Positions 1 to 10,526 of a stretch of 64,000 bases of DNA are shown here, in pieces. This stretch comes from Adiantum capillus-veneris (lineage: Eukaryota > Streptophyta > Polypodiopsida > Polypodiales > Pteridaceae): the NCBI GenBank assembly GCA_014529385.2, contig CM043971.1, positions 52,613,209 to 52,677,208 of the forward strand, written 5' to 3'. Each line of letters starts with the position of its first letter. Position 1 is the first letter of the stretch. Under the pieces are notes generated by a model. It was not told where the DNA came from. It saw only the letters and a list, made by a program, of their open reading frames with translations, and did not search any database. The position numbers and the translations under genes are program-made.

Positions 1-540
1 ACATTTTGGCTATGTATTCTTTAATGGAGTGACTCTCAATGCTTCAATGGAGCTTAGCTTGGAGAAGTGGTTGACCTTGCATCAATTTTCCATGCATAGC
101 TTAGATTGTGGACATTTTGGCGCTATATGCTTTGATGAATCTTATCTTGGACAAGTGGTGGACCTTGCATCAATTTCCCATGGGTAGCTTAGATTGTGGA
201 CCTAGTGGATCTCTTTGCTTTGATGAAACTTAGCTTTGACATGTAGTGAACCTTGTGGTTTTGTATGCCTCAATGGTTCTTATCTTGGATAGGTTGTGGA
301 CCTTATATTAATGTTACATATGCAACTTAGACTATGGACTCTGCATCTCTTTATGCTACGATGGGAACTAGGTTGAGCAAGTGGTGGACCTTGTGGCTCT
401 ATATGTTTTACTGAAGCTTAAGGTTGAACAAGTGGTGGACCTTTCACCATTTCTCCATGCTTAGTTTATAATGTGGTTCTCTATGCTTCAATTGAGTTTA
501 GCTTGGGCAAATGGTGGACCTTCTGGATCTCTATTCTTCA
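1..540. repeat. Satellite family A, degenerate ~60-bp units
   Basis: Head-to-tail degenerate units of about 60 bp, each holding a version of 'aagtggtggaccttgtgg', then 'ctctatgcttcaatgg' and 'agcttagcttgg'. The same family recurs at about 39720-40800. Neighbouring units differ at many positions, so this is an old array. No coding potential is visible. Confidence 0.8.
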
Positions 541-830
541 AATTTGGCATACCGTACAAGTAAAAATTATTGTGTCCTAATTTTGAGACTGTTTGGAGTG
601 CTATTTTAAGTGCAGTTCACCAAAATTGCTCTAGCTTTTGATACACAACTCAGATTTGAGTCAGGTAAAGCCAGGATAAATCTTGTGAGCAATACAACAC
701 ACTAGAATACCTGGTTTTAAAGCTGCATTTTTTAAGGTTTGTGATAGCGTCCCAAGCGGGGTCAAGGGGCGGCAGTGATTTTTAACATGATTGCTTTACT
801 TTTTGGAGCGAGGTCAATACTTTCAAGTGG
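541..830. other. Unassigned spacer between satellite arrays
   Basis: Nothing recognisable. No repeat unit of the A or B family, no long reading frame and no terminal repeats are visible. Confidence 0.5.
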
Positions 831-3313
831 TGGATCTTTGGATGCACCCACCTTCAGGAATTGGCTACATAATTTGTTTAAAATAAGGTGGTGGATCTAG
901 GAGACACCAACAATTGGATCCACATTTCAAGCCTTTGTTTATAAGGGCCAAGTGGTGGATCTTTGATGCACCTACTTCCCAATTCTTAGTCTAAATGGCC
1001 AAGTGGTGGATCTAGGATCTACTCATCCCACCAACATTGTGTAAAATTACAAGTGTTATTGAATGTACCTAACTTTAAGACATGGTTAGAATGGACAAGT
1101 GGTGGATCTACGATCAACACCCACCTACCAATACTTGGTTAGAATGGCCAAGTGGTAGATCTATCGTTTATCTTTCCTATCAACACCCTTTAAAATTGAT
1201 AGATGGTGGACGTAGGGTTAACCGACCATTGCATCCACCTTGCGAGAGTTGGTTACAATGTCCAAGTGGTGGATCTAAATTGCAGCCACCTTCAAGCCTT
1301 GGTTAGAATGGCCAAGTGGTGGATCTAAGGTCTACATATTGCACACATGTTGTTTATAATAAGAATTTGGTGGATGTAGGAGACACCAATCATTGCATCC
1401 ACCTTGGAAAATCTGGTTAGAATGGCCAAGTGGTGGATCTTGGATGCACTCACCTTGAAAAATAGGATGTTGGTGGATGTAGGAGAAATCAATCATTGCA
1501 TCCACCTTGAAAAATAAGGTTAGAATGGCCAAGTTTTGGATCTTTGGATACATCCACCTTGAGGAATTGGCTAGAATGGCTAAGGATATAAGTCTACCAC
1601 TTTGTCATAAGTTGTAAACTAGAGGATTTACAAGTCACCAACCATTGCATCCACCTTCCAAAACTTGGCTTGAATGGTGGCCAATTCTAAGATCTTGGAT
1701 GCATTCACCCTCTACGAGTTGGTTAGAATGGCCCACTGGCGAATCTAAGGTCTACGTAGTTCACACGGTTTATTTGAGATTGCAAGGTGGTGGATGTAGG
1801 AGACACCAACAATTGGATCCACGCTTCAAGCCTTCGTTATAATGGCCAAGTGGTGGATCTTTGATGCACCTACTTTCCAATTCTTAGTCTAAATGGCCAA
1901 GTGGTGGATCTTGGATGCGTCCACCTTCAGGAATTGGCTAGAATGACTAAGGATCTAAGGTCTACCTTTCTTACACACTTAATTGAAAGTTATAAATTGG
2001 AGGATTTATAAAACACGAACCACTACACCCACCTTCCAAAACTTGGCTTGAATGGTGGCCAACTATTGGATCTTGGATGTATTCACCCTCTAGGAGTTGG
2101 TTAGAATGGCCCACTGTGGAATCTAAGGTCTACCTATTTCACACACTTTATTTGAGATTGCAAGGTGGTGGATCTAGGAGACACCAACAATTGGATCCAC
2201 ATTTCAAGCCTTCATTATAATGGCCAAGTGGTGGATCTTTGATGCACCTACTTCCCAATTCTTAGTCTAAATGGTCCAGTGGTGAATCTAGGATCTACTC
2301 ATCCCACAAACATTGTGTAAAATTACAAGTGTTATGATGGCCAAGTGTTGAATTCACCTAACTTTAAGACATGGTTAGAATGGCCAAGTGGTGGATTTAT
2401 GGTCTACATCCACCTACCAATACTTGGTTAGAATGGCCAAATGGTGGATCTATGGTCTATGTTTCTTATAAACACTATTAAAAATTGATAGATGGTGGAC
2501 TTAGGGGAAACCAACCATTGCATCCAGCTTGCAAAAGTTGGTTAGAATGGCCAAGTGGTGGATCTAAATTGCAACCATCTTCAAGCCTTGGTTAGAATGT
2601 CCAGGTGATGGATCTAAGGTCTGCATATTGCACACACGTTGTTTAAAATAAGAAGCTGGTAGATGTAGGAGACACGAACCATTGCAGTCACCTTGAAAAA
2701 TCTGGTTAGAATAGCCAAGTGGTGGATCTTGGATGCAATCACCTTGAAAAATAGAAATTTGGTGGATGTAGGAGAAACCAACCATTGCATCCACCTTGAA
2801 AATCTGGTTAGAATAGCAAGTGGTGGATCTGTGGATCACCCACCTTCAGGAATTGGCTAGAATGGTTAAGGATATAAGGTCTACCTTTCTTACACACTTT
2901 GTTGAAAGTTGTAAATTGAAGGGTTTACAAGACACCAACCATTGCACCCACCTTCCAAAACTTGGCTTGAATGGTGGCCAACTGTTGGATCTTGGATGCA
3001 TTCACCCTCTAGGAGTTGGTTAGAATTGCCCACTGGGGAATCTAAGGTCTACCTATTTCACACACTTTATTTGAGAATGCAAGGTGGTGGATCTAGGAGA
3101 CACTAACAATTGGATCCACATTCCAAGGCTTCGTTATAATGGCCAACTGGGGGATCTTTGATGCACCTACTTCCCAATTCTTAGTCTAAATGGCCAAGTG
3201 GTGGATCTTGGATGCACCCACCTTTATGAATTGGCTAGAATGGCTAAGGATCTAAGGTCTATCTTTCTCACACACTTTGTTGAAAGTTATAAATTGGAGG
3301 ATTTAGGAGACGG
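831..3313. repeat. Satellite family B, ~51-bp units with higher-order structure
   Basis: Degenerate tandem units of about 51 bp built on 'tagaatggccaagtggtgga' followed by 'tcttggatgcacccacctt'. A higher-order pattern is visible: the segment 'ggagacaccaacaattgg' recurs at about 902, 1801, 2179 and 3098, giving spacings of about 899, 378 and 919 bp. The short reading frames here are repeat translations, not genes. The array is cut at 3313 by Element 1 and resumes at 31708. Confidence 0.85.
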
Positions 3314-4463
3314 TGTCAGGAGTTTTTTGGAGCAAGGGATTGCACATATGTACATACACATGCATGGTGCATTGAATAAAGGATTGCCCATTTTCCAGAG
3401 CCATGTGGTTACGTGGGGCCCACATGTGTACAGGTAGGACAACATGTACATAGTGCATTGATTTTCACTATCACCAGTACAAATGTGTTTTTTCTATAAT
3501 AATGAGGATTTTCTTGCAGGTAAAAATTCTCAAGGAAGCTATCTGCGGGCCAATGAAATGAGGTAAGCAGGCGCATCAGATGGCATCTAGTGGCATCAGG
3601 AGGTCGAATGGGGTCAATATTTGCACGTGGATGAGTACGGACACAACGTGGGTGTTTTCTTGTGATAATTATGCAAAATTGTCATCATGAGAACTGTATT
3701 TGGGGGTCACTTCATGTGGTTGCAGGATGCATTATTGAAAAAAGTTGAGTGCCAGGTGTGCGGATGGATGCAGCAGGGTGACAACTATGCACTGCCAAGT
3801 CAGTTTTTGGCATGTTCGGGGTCCGTTTGAGGTCAACTCAAAGGCCAAAGGTGCCCAAGTAAAAAATCTAAGTGTGGGAACTGAAAAACCTGAGAGAAGA
3901 CCAGAAAAAATGTGGAGAGAAGAGGAGAAACATCCGCAACTGTGTTTTTGCTGTTTTTGGAGCCTGTTTTGGTGGTAAACTGCTCATCTGAGGTCGGATT
4001 TGAGCACTTTGACATTGTAGACTAGGGTTTTGGGCTGTTCTAGACACGATAGCGCTATCCATTTTTCCAAATTCCTCACTCTTTTTTTGTTGTTTTGTCT
4101 GTGTAAGTTTCTCTTATGAGCGAAGCTTCTCCTCCAATTTGTGATTGTATCTGGCATATTTTACCCATATTGTGTGAGCTATTTGCCCCATTGGTGTTGG
4201 ACCAAGCTCAATTGTATCTAAACATCAGAAATTATCCTCTTTTGAGCTGAGTTTTTTGGGTGTGTGTGTGTGTGTGTATGTGTCTCTGTGTGGAGTGGGT
4301 AAATGAGTAGTCTCTCTCCTCTTACTCCATAGGTGTGTTCCCTGTCTCGGCCAGGTGGGTTGAGTAAGCCGAGTGATGACCCATAGTGTGTGTGTGTGTA
4401 TCATTCCAAGAGTGTGTGTTGGGTCATTATAGAGGCTTTCTGTGTGTTTCCATCCCGCTCACA
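3314..4463 (+). repeat. Element 1 5' LTR
   Basis: Starts TGTCAGGA and ends GCTCACA. It matches 30585-31707 along its whole length at roughly 92-94% by eye. The right copy lacks an 18-bp piece (near 'cttatgagcgaag') present here. A short TG microsatellite lies at about 4261-4277. The LTR should hold promoter and polyadenylation signals, but I could not place a TATA box with confidence. Confidence 0.9.
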
Positions 4464-4469
4464 TTCTTT

Positions 4470-4487
4470 TGGCGCCCCCACGGAGGA
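4470..4487 (+). promoter_or_regulatory. Element 1 primer-binding site
   Basis: TGGCGCC followed by CCCACGGAGGA begins 6 bp after the 5' LTR. TGGCGCC is the usual start of a site complementary to the 3' end of a plant tRNA. The remaining bases do not let me name the tRNA. Confidence 0.65.
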
Positions 4488-4530
4488 TCTTCTTCGAGTA
4501 CCTTCTGCTTCGAGCTTCAAGCTTCGAGAT

Positions 4531-4583
4531 TACAGGTTCCAGGTTACAGGTTACAGGTTACAGGGACAGGTACAGGTACAGGT
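4531..4583 (+). repeat. Short tandem repeat in Element 1 leader
   Basis: Runs of 'caggtta' then 'caggta' hexamers and heptamers lie in the untranslated leader of Element 1. A simple-sequence expansion with no coding role seen. Confidence 0.7.
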
Positions 4584-5185
4584 GATTCACATAGGTCCAA
4601 GTAGCTGGAGTATAGGGATATACTGCAAGTGGAAGTCACTTGCAATTTCTGAGCGTATGCATCATTGGGCGCCTGTTTGAGCGCATTGTCTTGTATTGTA
4701 TGTTACTTGTGGAAACTGCCATTGTACGCCTTTGTGGAGCCATACTTGGTTTTATTTGGCAGTCCCAGCCATTTCTGAGACTTGGTCTGGAAGATAGTCA
4801 TTTCTGAGACTTGACTATACGAGATTTGCATAAGCTTTCATGAGAAGGTCGATAGCGTGAGGTTTTATTGAGCTTGGGGATTCTCAAAAGTGAGATCCTT
4901 TCGGTGATATAGGTGGTTGGAGTACCCTTTTCGTGACCTCGCCATAAGCTATGTACTAGTGATTCTTACTTGATGCTCGGGTTCTATTCTTGGCAGTTTA
5001 TGCATACATATACAGTCTATATTTTAGGTTCTTACTGCTCTACTTCTGGGGAGACTCTGCCAAATTTTTGCCAAGTTGTGATGGCTGATTTTTTTTTGTC
5101 TTTTCAGCCATTTATGATGTTATGCTACTGAAATTCTGGCAAAATCAGAGGATAAATCAGGTGTGCCTTCTTAGGGGTTGCATGG

Positions 5186-5413
5186 TTGGTTTTAATGGAT
5201 GATCAAAACAGACCTCAATTCACTTCTTTTCATTTAACACAAAGAATCCATATAAATGTTCATGTGTCCAGGAAGATTTTTTTCCAGCAGCGCATAGTTT
5301 TTATATTCGGGCCAAGAAGATTACGAGAGATCCTGGACTGTCCTTTGCCAATGGTAATTCCGATGATTAACTATGAGAACTCATTTGATGTGCATGCGTT
5401 TGTCCTTATCTAA
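5186..5413 (+). CDS. Short conserved peptide frame in the Element 1 leader
   Basis: A 75-codon frame between the primer site and gag. I do not recognise the product. It is listed because its translation matches frames at 59876-60094 and, more weakly, 59667-59879 inside the unrelated CACTA element. Shared blocks are a KI/KIxFQQRIVF run, FGPxxLxEIL, and a P(M/I)I(N/D)Y...SFDV tail. Similarity at protein level between unrelated elements suggests a once-coding captured segment or a shared regulatory sequence. No domain, signal peptide or membrane segment is evident. Confidence 0.4.
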   Translation: MVLMDDQNRPQFTSFHLTQRIHINVHVSRKIFFQQRIVFIFGPRRLREILDCPLPMVIPMINYENSFDVHAFVLI

Positions 5414-5516
5414 AGACAAAATCCATTGAAGTTTTTGGGGATTGAGTCAGTCAAAAGTTTTGGGTTCTTGCACATGTGTTCGAAGGGGTTTTTAAAGCAT
5501 CATAACTTGGGTAGCC

Positions 5517-6032
5517 ATGGCTTTCTCTTATCCAGAATTTCATGGAAGAAGTGATGAAGATGTGGAAGACTTTTTGGAAAAGATGGAGGTTGCCTGCATC
5601 AGCAACCAGATTCATGACCCAGCGCAAATGTTACGTCTTCTCCAGATTTGTTTGAAGAGTGATGCACGAGTTTGGTCCAAAGCATTTGAAGAGGAGTTGC
5701 GTGCAGCGGATCCACCTGTAAGATTGAGTTGGGACAATCTAAGACATGGATTGGAAGTGGAGTTTGTGAAGACAGAATATCCTGACAAAGTGTGGCAAGA
5801 AGTACAGGGTTTGGTGCAAAGGGAAGGTGAACTGGTAGATGCGTACATACGAAAGTTTTCATTGGCATGGGAGCGAATGTGCAAGGCCTTAGCACCACAA
5901 GTACCTCCACCTGACATGATGAAGAAGGATAGGTTCTTGGCTGGTCTTTGGGAGAATATACGTTGGAGAGTGAAGCTAAAGAAGCCTAGAACATATGAAG
6001 ATGCACTAGAGGTAGCAAGGAACAAAGAGTGA
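5517..6032 (+). pseudogene. gag: Element 1 gag, capsid region
   Basis: Gag polyprotein core of a Ty3/gypsy element, which packages the RNA into cytoplasmic particles. The start sits in a good context (agccATGG). The first 171 codons show the retrotransposon gag fold signature: a W(S/D)-type helix region, 'YPDKVWQEVQGLVQ', 'EGELVDAYIRKFSLAWERMC' and 'DRFLAGLWENIRW'. It stops at 6030-6032 with TGA; the downstream text still reads gag-like in the same and shifted frames (6165-6751). It is therefore a broken gag rather than a short protein. Confidence 0.85.
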
Positions 6033-6164
6033 AAGCTGAGGAAAATGAGCCAGTTAGGGGTGGAGTCTTTGCCCATGAGGTCTGAATTTCAGCATATGGA
6101 CTCTTTACAAGGTCGCATGGCAGGGGTTCATCATGAACCAGTGGTTTCTATTACTCCTTAGGTT

Positions 6165-6751
6165 ATGCCAACAATGGTTAGTATAACAGTGCAAGATGAT
6201 GGGCTAAGGCAATACATGAGGCAAGTAGTAGATTTAATGAAGAATCTCAGCTTAAACCTGCTAGGTCAAGTGGAAAATAATCGAGGTCGAGGGAGGTTTG
6301 CAAATCAGCCAAGAGGTGAAAAAGACCTAGGAATGGTGTTGGACAAAGCAATGGTAGGTTTTGGAGGCAGACGCCCACGAGTTATAATTGTGAAGAGTTG
6401 GGCCACATTAGCCCACAATGTGGTAAGCCACCAAGGATGGAGGGAGACATGTATCCATTCCCAAGATAGGTGCTAACTAGGTCAAATGATTATGGAATCA
6501 AAATTAAGGGAGAAGAAGGAACCAGTGGATTAACCCAAGAGGAAAAGAGAAAGACAAAAGTGATAAGTGTAGTCACCTTGGAGAAGGCATCAAAGCTAGA
6601 GGATACATTAGTGATGCCTATTGGGAAGAGGACCACAAAGGACAAGGAAGGAAGAAGTGCCCCAAGTCCTAGTAAGAAGAAGGAAAAGATGTCAAGGCCA
6701 AGAGAAAAAGGAGGGCTCGTCGCAAGTTTCATGTTTCAGATTTTCCACTAG
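6165..6751 (+). pseudogene. gag: Element 1 gag C-terminus with damaged zinc knuckle
   Basis: Continuation of gag in two frames. The first part (6165 to about 6375) is a low-complexity N/R/G-rich linker. After a frameshift the reading frame from about 6380 gives S-Y-N-C-x4-G-H-x4-C, a CX2CX4HX4C nucleocapsid zinc knuckle whose first Cys has become Ser. A Lys-rich linker to the protease follows (6470-6751). Nucleocapsid knuckles bind element RNA; losing one zinc ligand should disable this one. Confidence 0.7.
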
Positions 6752-7304
6752 GGGATGGACAATTAAGCTATGACTTGAAGGAGGATCTGACAAGCAGGAA
6801 GACAGATGTTACTTTTGGGCAGCTTATAGAGATGGTGCCTAAGCTAAAGTAATAGTGGACGAGGATGGTTAACCCAATGGAGAAAGAACCAGAGAGAGGT
6901 TCAGTAAAGGTGTTGGCGATGGATGAGCTACAAGACATTTGTCCAATAGTAGATGTGTGGCATAAAGAAAAAATTTGGGACAAGGTTATGTTGATGGCGG
7001 AGCCCAGATATGTGTCATAACACACTCATGTGTTGAGAAGATGGGTCTCACGGTGACTCGAGTGTCAGGCTTTCGGATCAGATTAGCAAACCATCAGGAA
7101 GTAAAATGTTTGGGTGTTGTAAAGAGCTTAGAAATGGAGGCGTATGATGCAAAGACAGTGGTTGATTTTCATGTGATGCCAACGGGGTTGGGAGCATATC
7201 CTATAATACCGGGCAAACCATGGTTACGTGCTGTGGGATCTGTTCAAGATTGGAAATGTGGTACGATTAGTCTCTATGGAAAGTACCAAGAAGCTATAAA
7301 ATAT
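6752..7304 (+). pseudogene. pol: Element 1 aspartic protease, 5' part, split by Element 2
   Basis: Retropepsin of the Element 1 pol polyprotein, which cleaves Gag-Pol. A linker at 6752-6960 contains 'DVTFGQLIEMVPKLK', typical of Tat elements just before PR. The catalytic loop reads V-D-G-G-A-Q (usual D-S/T-G) at about 6990. The conserved second half 'YPIIPGKPWL' replaces the common ILG-(R/A)-PWL. The frame is cut after codons for E-A-I-K-Y by Element 2 at 7305. At least two frameshifts lie upstream. Confidence 0.8.
7300..7304. repeat. Element 2 target-site duplication, left copy (AATAT)
   Basis: AATAT directly before the Element 2 LTR (TGTTGGACGG). The identical AATAT follows the other LTR at 27017-27021. 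Five bp is normal for Ty3/gypsy integrase. Confidence 0.95.
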
Positions 7305-8239
7305 TGTTGGACGGATACGCCACGACGGACGTCAGCACAGTGAGAACTCACCTAACATATAATTTCAGCTAAGGACAAAGCTCGACCCGCAGGCGCTTGG
7401 AAGCAAGCATAACGTGTCCACCTACACTCGACCGACTCCTAACTAATTCCTACAGAGGTCTCTACCAATTGTCTAAGTCACAACCTTCAAGAGTGCATAA
7501 GAGGAAACTTCCAACAACACTTTCTACAGCCGAACACCCATCAAACAATCTCGAAACACCATAGAACTTGAAGGAGACCCTACTAATACCAATAGGTTGC
7601 TCTCCCTAAGGTCTATGAACCAAAACCCCAACCTAAAACACTCGGTGCAAAATCACGTAGGATGTCTGGCTGAAATTTTCAGGTCTTCGTTTCCGAAATC
7701 TAAAGTGTCTAATGTGTAGTTCTACTCAATGTGAACGCGTGGATATGCTGCAATGCAAAATCGGACAACGTATGCTCACCCAAACACCAGATGAAGCTCG
7801 TAGAAGGAGCTTGCAAAACCAAACCGTACGTGCGCAATGTAGGTATCGGTGCGTAGCTCTCATCGGGGGTATCATGCTGCACTTCTCCGCACTCGATTCC
7901 AAACACCGGTGCACACATAGCGTCAAGATGAAGCTCACACTCTCTCTCGTACACAGTACGCTCACTCTCACAGAGTTCAAAACTTCTTTTTAAAAATGAC
8001 AAAAGGTCCTTCATTAAGGTCAAAAAGTGGTATATATACCTTACAATTCTCAAACCCTAAAGTTCCAAAATCAACCATCTACTCAATCTAACTATCAAAA
8101 CTGGGATACAATCTGGAAACTTCTGTAAGTCCCAATATTTACAAGGTGAAAAATCATGTTTTCCTCAATGAATGAATAATTACAAAAATAATAATCTTCC
8201 GAGTAGTTAGTTGCAGTGGGGTGTGTCCAGCTTCTAACA
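7305..8239 (-). repeat. Element 2 3' LTR
   Basis: Begins TGTTGGACGG and ends CTTCTAACA on the plus strand, matching 26081-27016 end to end. TATATATAC at about 8031-8039 is a possible minus-strand TATA region. It contains a half-copy of the Element 2 palindrome (ACGTAGGATGTCT, 7655-7667). The reading frames inside it (7709-8053) are LTR sequence, repeated at 26434-26751, and not genes. Confidence 0.95.
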
Positions 8240-8253
8240 CTCCCCCCCTCCTT
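8240..8253 (-). promoter_or_regulatory. Element 2 polypurine tract
   Basis: On the minus strand AAGGAGGGGGGGAG directly abuts the 3' LTR. This is where plus-strand DNA synthesis is primed. Its 13-nt core AGGAGGGGGGGAG is repeated exactly at 14371-14384. Confidence 0.9.
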
Positions 8254-8291
8254 GCTCATGTCGTACCCGACATGGCCGCTGATCCGCTTCT

Positions 8292-9071
8292 TCATCGTAT
8301 CGTTTCTCGCATCTTGATCAGTGATTTGTATCTTGCATGTAGATTTATCATTGTGGGGCCGAAAATGTCAGTGTATATTGTGAAGAAGCCTGTGTAGAAT
8401 GCTTCTTCAAAAGCCTGGAGGTGATAGGATGGTAGAAACATTATCCTTTGATACAACGCATGTATCACCACCTCCTTGGAAGGCTGACCAGACAAATCAT
8501 AAGCGCATCTGTAAGTATCCTGGAAGAAAAAGATGCTGTCGGTCACCTGGCCTGGCTTGAAAGTCTCAAATATTGCTAAGAGGGTTTTGCAGATTTTCTT
8601 CATCATGATGCATGTAAGGTCAGGTGAGCCAGTGAACAATTTGATGGCGCCCGTTAGGGTTTTCACCATGTATTGGACACTTATTCTCTCACCTGCCTTC
8701 AAGCCCGGCAGCTTAGGGTAATTCAACTAAGTGGGTTGGATTCTTTGCAAGATTTCCTGGGATTTCCACATCCTGATCCTTGGTAGAGGACAAAAGATGA
8801 GGTTGTCTCTAATCTTTTTCGGTGCCTCTACCAAGTGGATTAGGTATTGTGGGTACTTTGTGAGCCAGGCCTTCCTCCACTTTGGCTGAGAATCAACAAT
8901 TAGCCTGACCCCTTCTGGTTGTGAGGTATCTGCATTGTAAAGTGGTACGGTCGGCTCTTCTCTTATCCGCTTGTTGATGGTGGTTGCCTCATATTTCAGC
9001 AATGGATATGGGAGGGAGGGTTGAAGCCACTCGCGCCTGAGGTTGCTGGCATCGATCTTCTGAATGGTCAT
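8292..9071 (-). pseudogene. Element 2 ORF3, C-terminal globular part
   Basis: Last part of the third ORF, ending in TGA about 40 bp before the polypurine tract. It reads as two pieces in one frame (9071-8727, a stop, then 8726-8292), about 258 codons in all. The text is globular, with helix-like runs such as 'IMMKKICKTLLAIFETFKPG' and 'LYQRIMFLPSYHLQAFEEAF'. I see no transmembrane helix, signal peptide or furin-like site, so an envelope role is not supported. I do not recognise a family. Confidence 0.65.
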
Positions 9072-10526
9072 AGACTTGAAAACCCTCTACTCCCACTCCA
9101 AGGCTTCCTTTGATGTCTCTCTGAGCTCCACCTCTATTGCTTTCCTCTTCCTGTGTTAGATCCTCTGGCTCTTGAGAGGATCCTTCTAGGATTTCCTCTT
9201 GCATAGGCGTGTCCACTAGATCTGCCACATTTTCTAAATCAATGCCCTCATTGGCTGTCGGCCCTATGCCCTCTTGCTCTCCTGCTTGCTGTCCTTTCAA
9301 CTCCTTTATCTGCCTCAGGAGTTTTTGCTTTTCCGTTTCCGCTTCTTCGCCCATATTCACAAGGAGGTCATTTAATTCGGCGTTTATTCTCTCCGCCTCC
9401 TCGAGCTTTCTTTTCATACTTTCTACTTCCACTTGCACGGCTTTTTGCTCTTCTTCCATTCTTGTTTGCATGACGATAGATCCTTCTGTCATCATAAACC
9501 TTTGCTTTTTCTCTAGAGTCAGCTCCTTCTGAAGTTCTTGCATCTGTTCTTAATAGAGTTGACTCTCCGTATTGATGTGAGTCGAGCTAGTAGCTCTAAC
9601 TATGGCAGGTGATGCTTGCAGCCTCTGGATGGTCTGATCTTTTACTTTGAGTTGGTCCTTGAGCTCAAGGACCTCATCCTGTCTGGCTTCTTGATCTATC
9701 TCCACCTTTTCCTTGGCGTTTCTCATGGCTTCAACTTCTTTAGACTCTTTCGCCAGCTATAGGGTCAGGTTATCTCTGTCCCTCTCGGAATCTAGCAGTG
9801 ATTTGCTGAGCTGCTGACATTGTTCTTCAAATCCTTGCATTCTTTTTGTTGCTGCTTGATTTTCTTGCTCCACTGCCTGGCATCTTTGCAGTGCCCTTGC
9901 TAGGCTGGCCTGTAGCTAGCCTGTAGCTCAGCTTCCCTCTCTTTCTGCCTTTGGCTTTGTCCTTGTAGAGTGTCTACTTCCATCTTAATCTTCATTTCCG
10001 TGGCCTTGAGAGCTGCCATCTCGCTTTCTGAAGCCATGGATTGCACTCTCAACTCGGTTAGCTTCGTCATCACCAGGTCCCAGTCGTTGGAGGGTGGGTG
10101 CAAATCCACTGTATCTATGGAAATTTCTTTTCATTCCACTAGCCTGATGCCTTGCATTTGTTCTTTAGGCCCTGTGCTCGCCAAGTCGAATGCGACTGTG
10201 GCGGCTTCTTCCTTCATGTATCCTAAAGCTAGCAGGTCCAAAAATGTGTGATAAGAATCTTCTAACTCTTTTTGCTCACTTCGAGGCTCAGCCTCTTCCT
10301 TTGGCTTCAGCTCCTGGCTCTGCTCCTGCTTGGCCTCCTCCCATTCTTCTGGCTTGTCTTCAGCCTCTTTCTCTTCTTGTAGAGGGCTACTAGGAGGTGG
10401 TGAGGGCTGTGGGCTGGGTTTAGGGCTGGTCGGTAGAGATGTAGGATTGACCTTTAAATCTCTGTGTGCTTTAGTTTTTCTTTCTCTTTCTTGGCTCTCT
10501 TGCTCATCTAGCAGTTTCTGCCCTAT
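8989..10526 (-). pseudogene. Element 2 ORF3, central coiled-coil region
   Basis: Continues the third ORF. After one stop at 10527 the same frame gives a Pro/Ser then Glu/Lys-rich linker, the segment 'VDLHPPSNDWDLVMTKLTEL', and long heptad-like runs rich in E, K, Q and L. Examples are 'EMAALKATEMKIKMEVDTLQ' (about 10060) and, after a frameshift near 9900, 'QELQKELTLEKKQ' onward from 9543. At least two frameshifts and four stops break it. A coiled coil of several hundred residues predicts oligomerisation. No enzymatic motif is visible. Confidence 0.65.

Noticed and set aside
831-3313. CRISPR-like repeat array
   Set aside because: Units are degenerate, directly adjacent and without unique spacers, and this is eukaryotic satellite DNA.
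1082-3437. Several 65-90-codon frames on both strands
   Set aside because: They read the 51-bp satellite units. Composition follows the repeat and there is no family likeness.
7709-8053. Overlapping frames of about 90-114 codons, repeated at 26434-26751
   Set aside because: They lie in the two LTRs of Element 2 and repeat because LTRs repeat. Frames on both strands are equally open.
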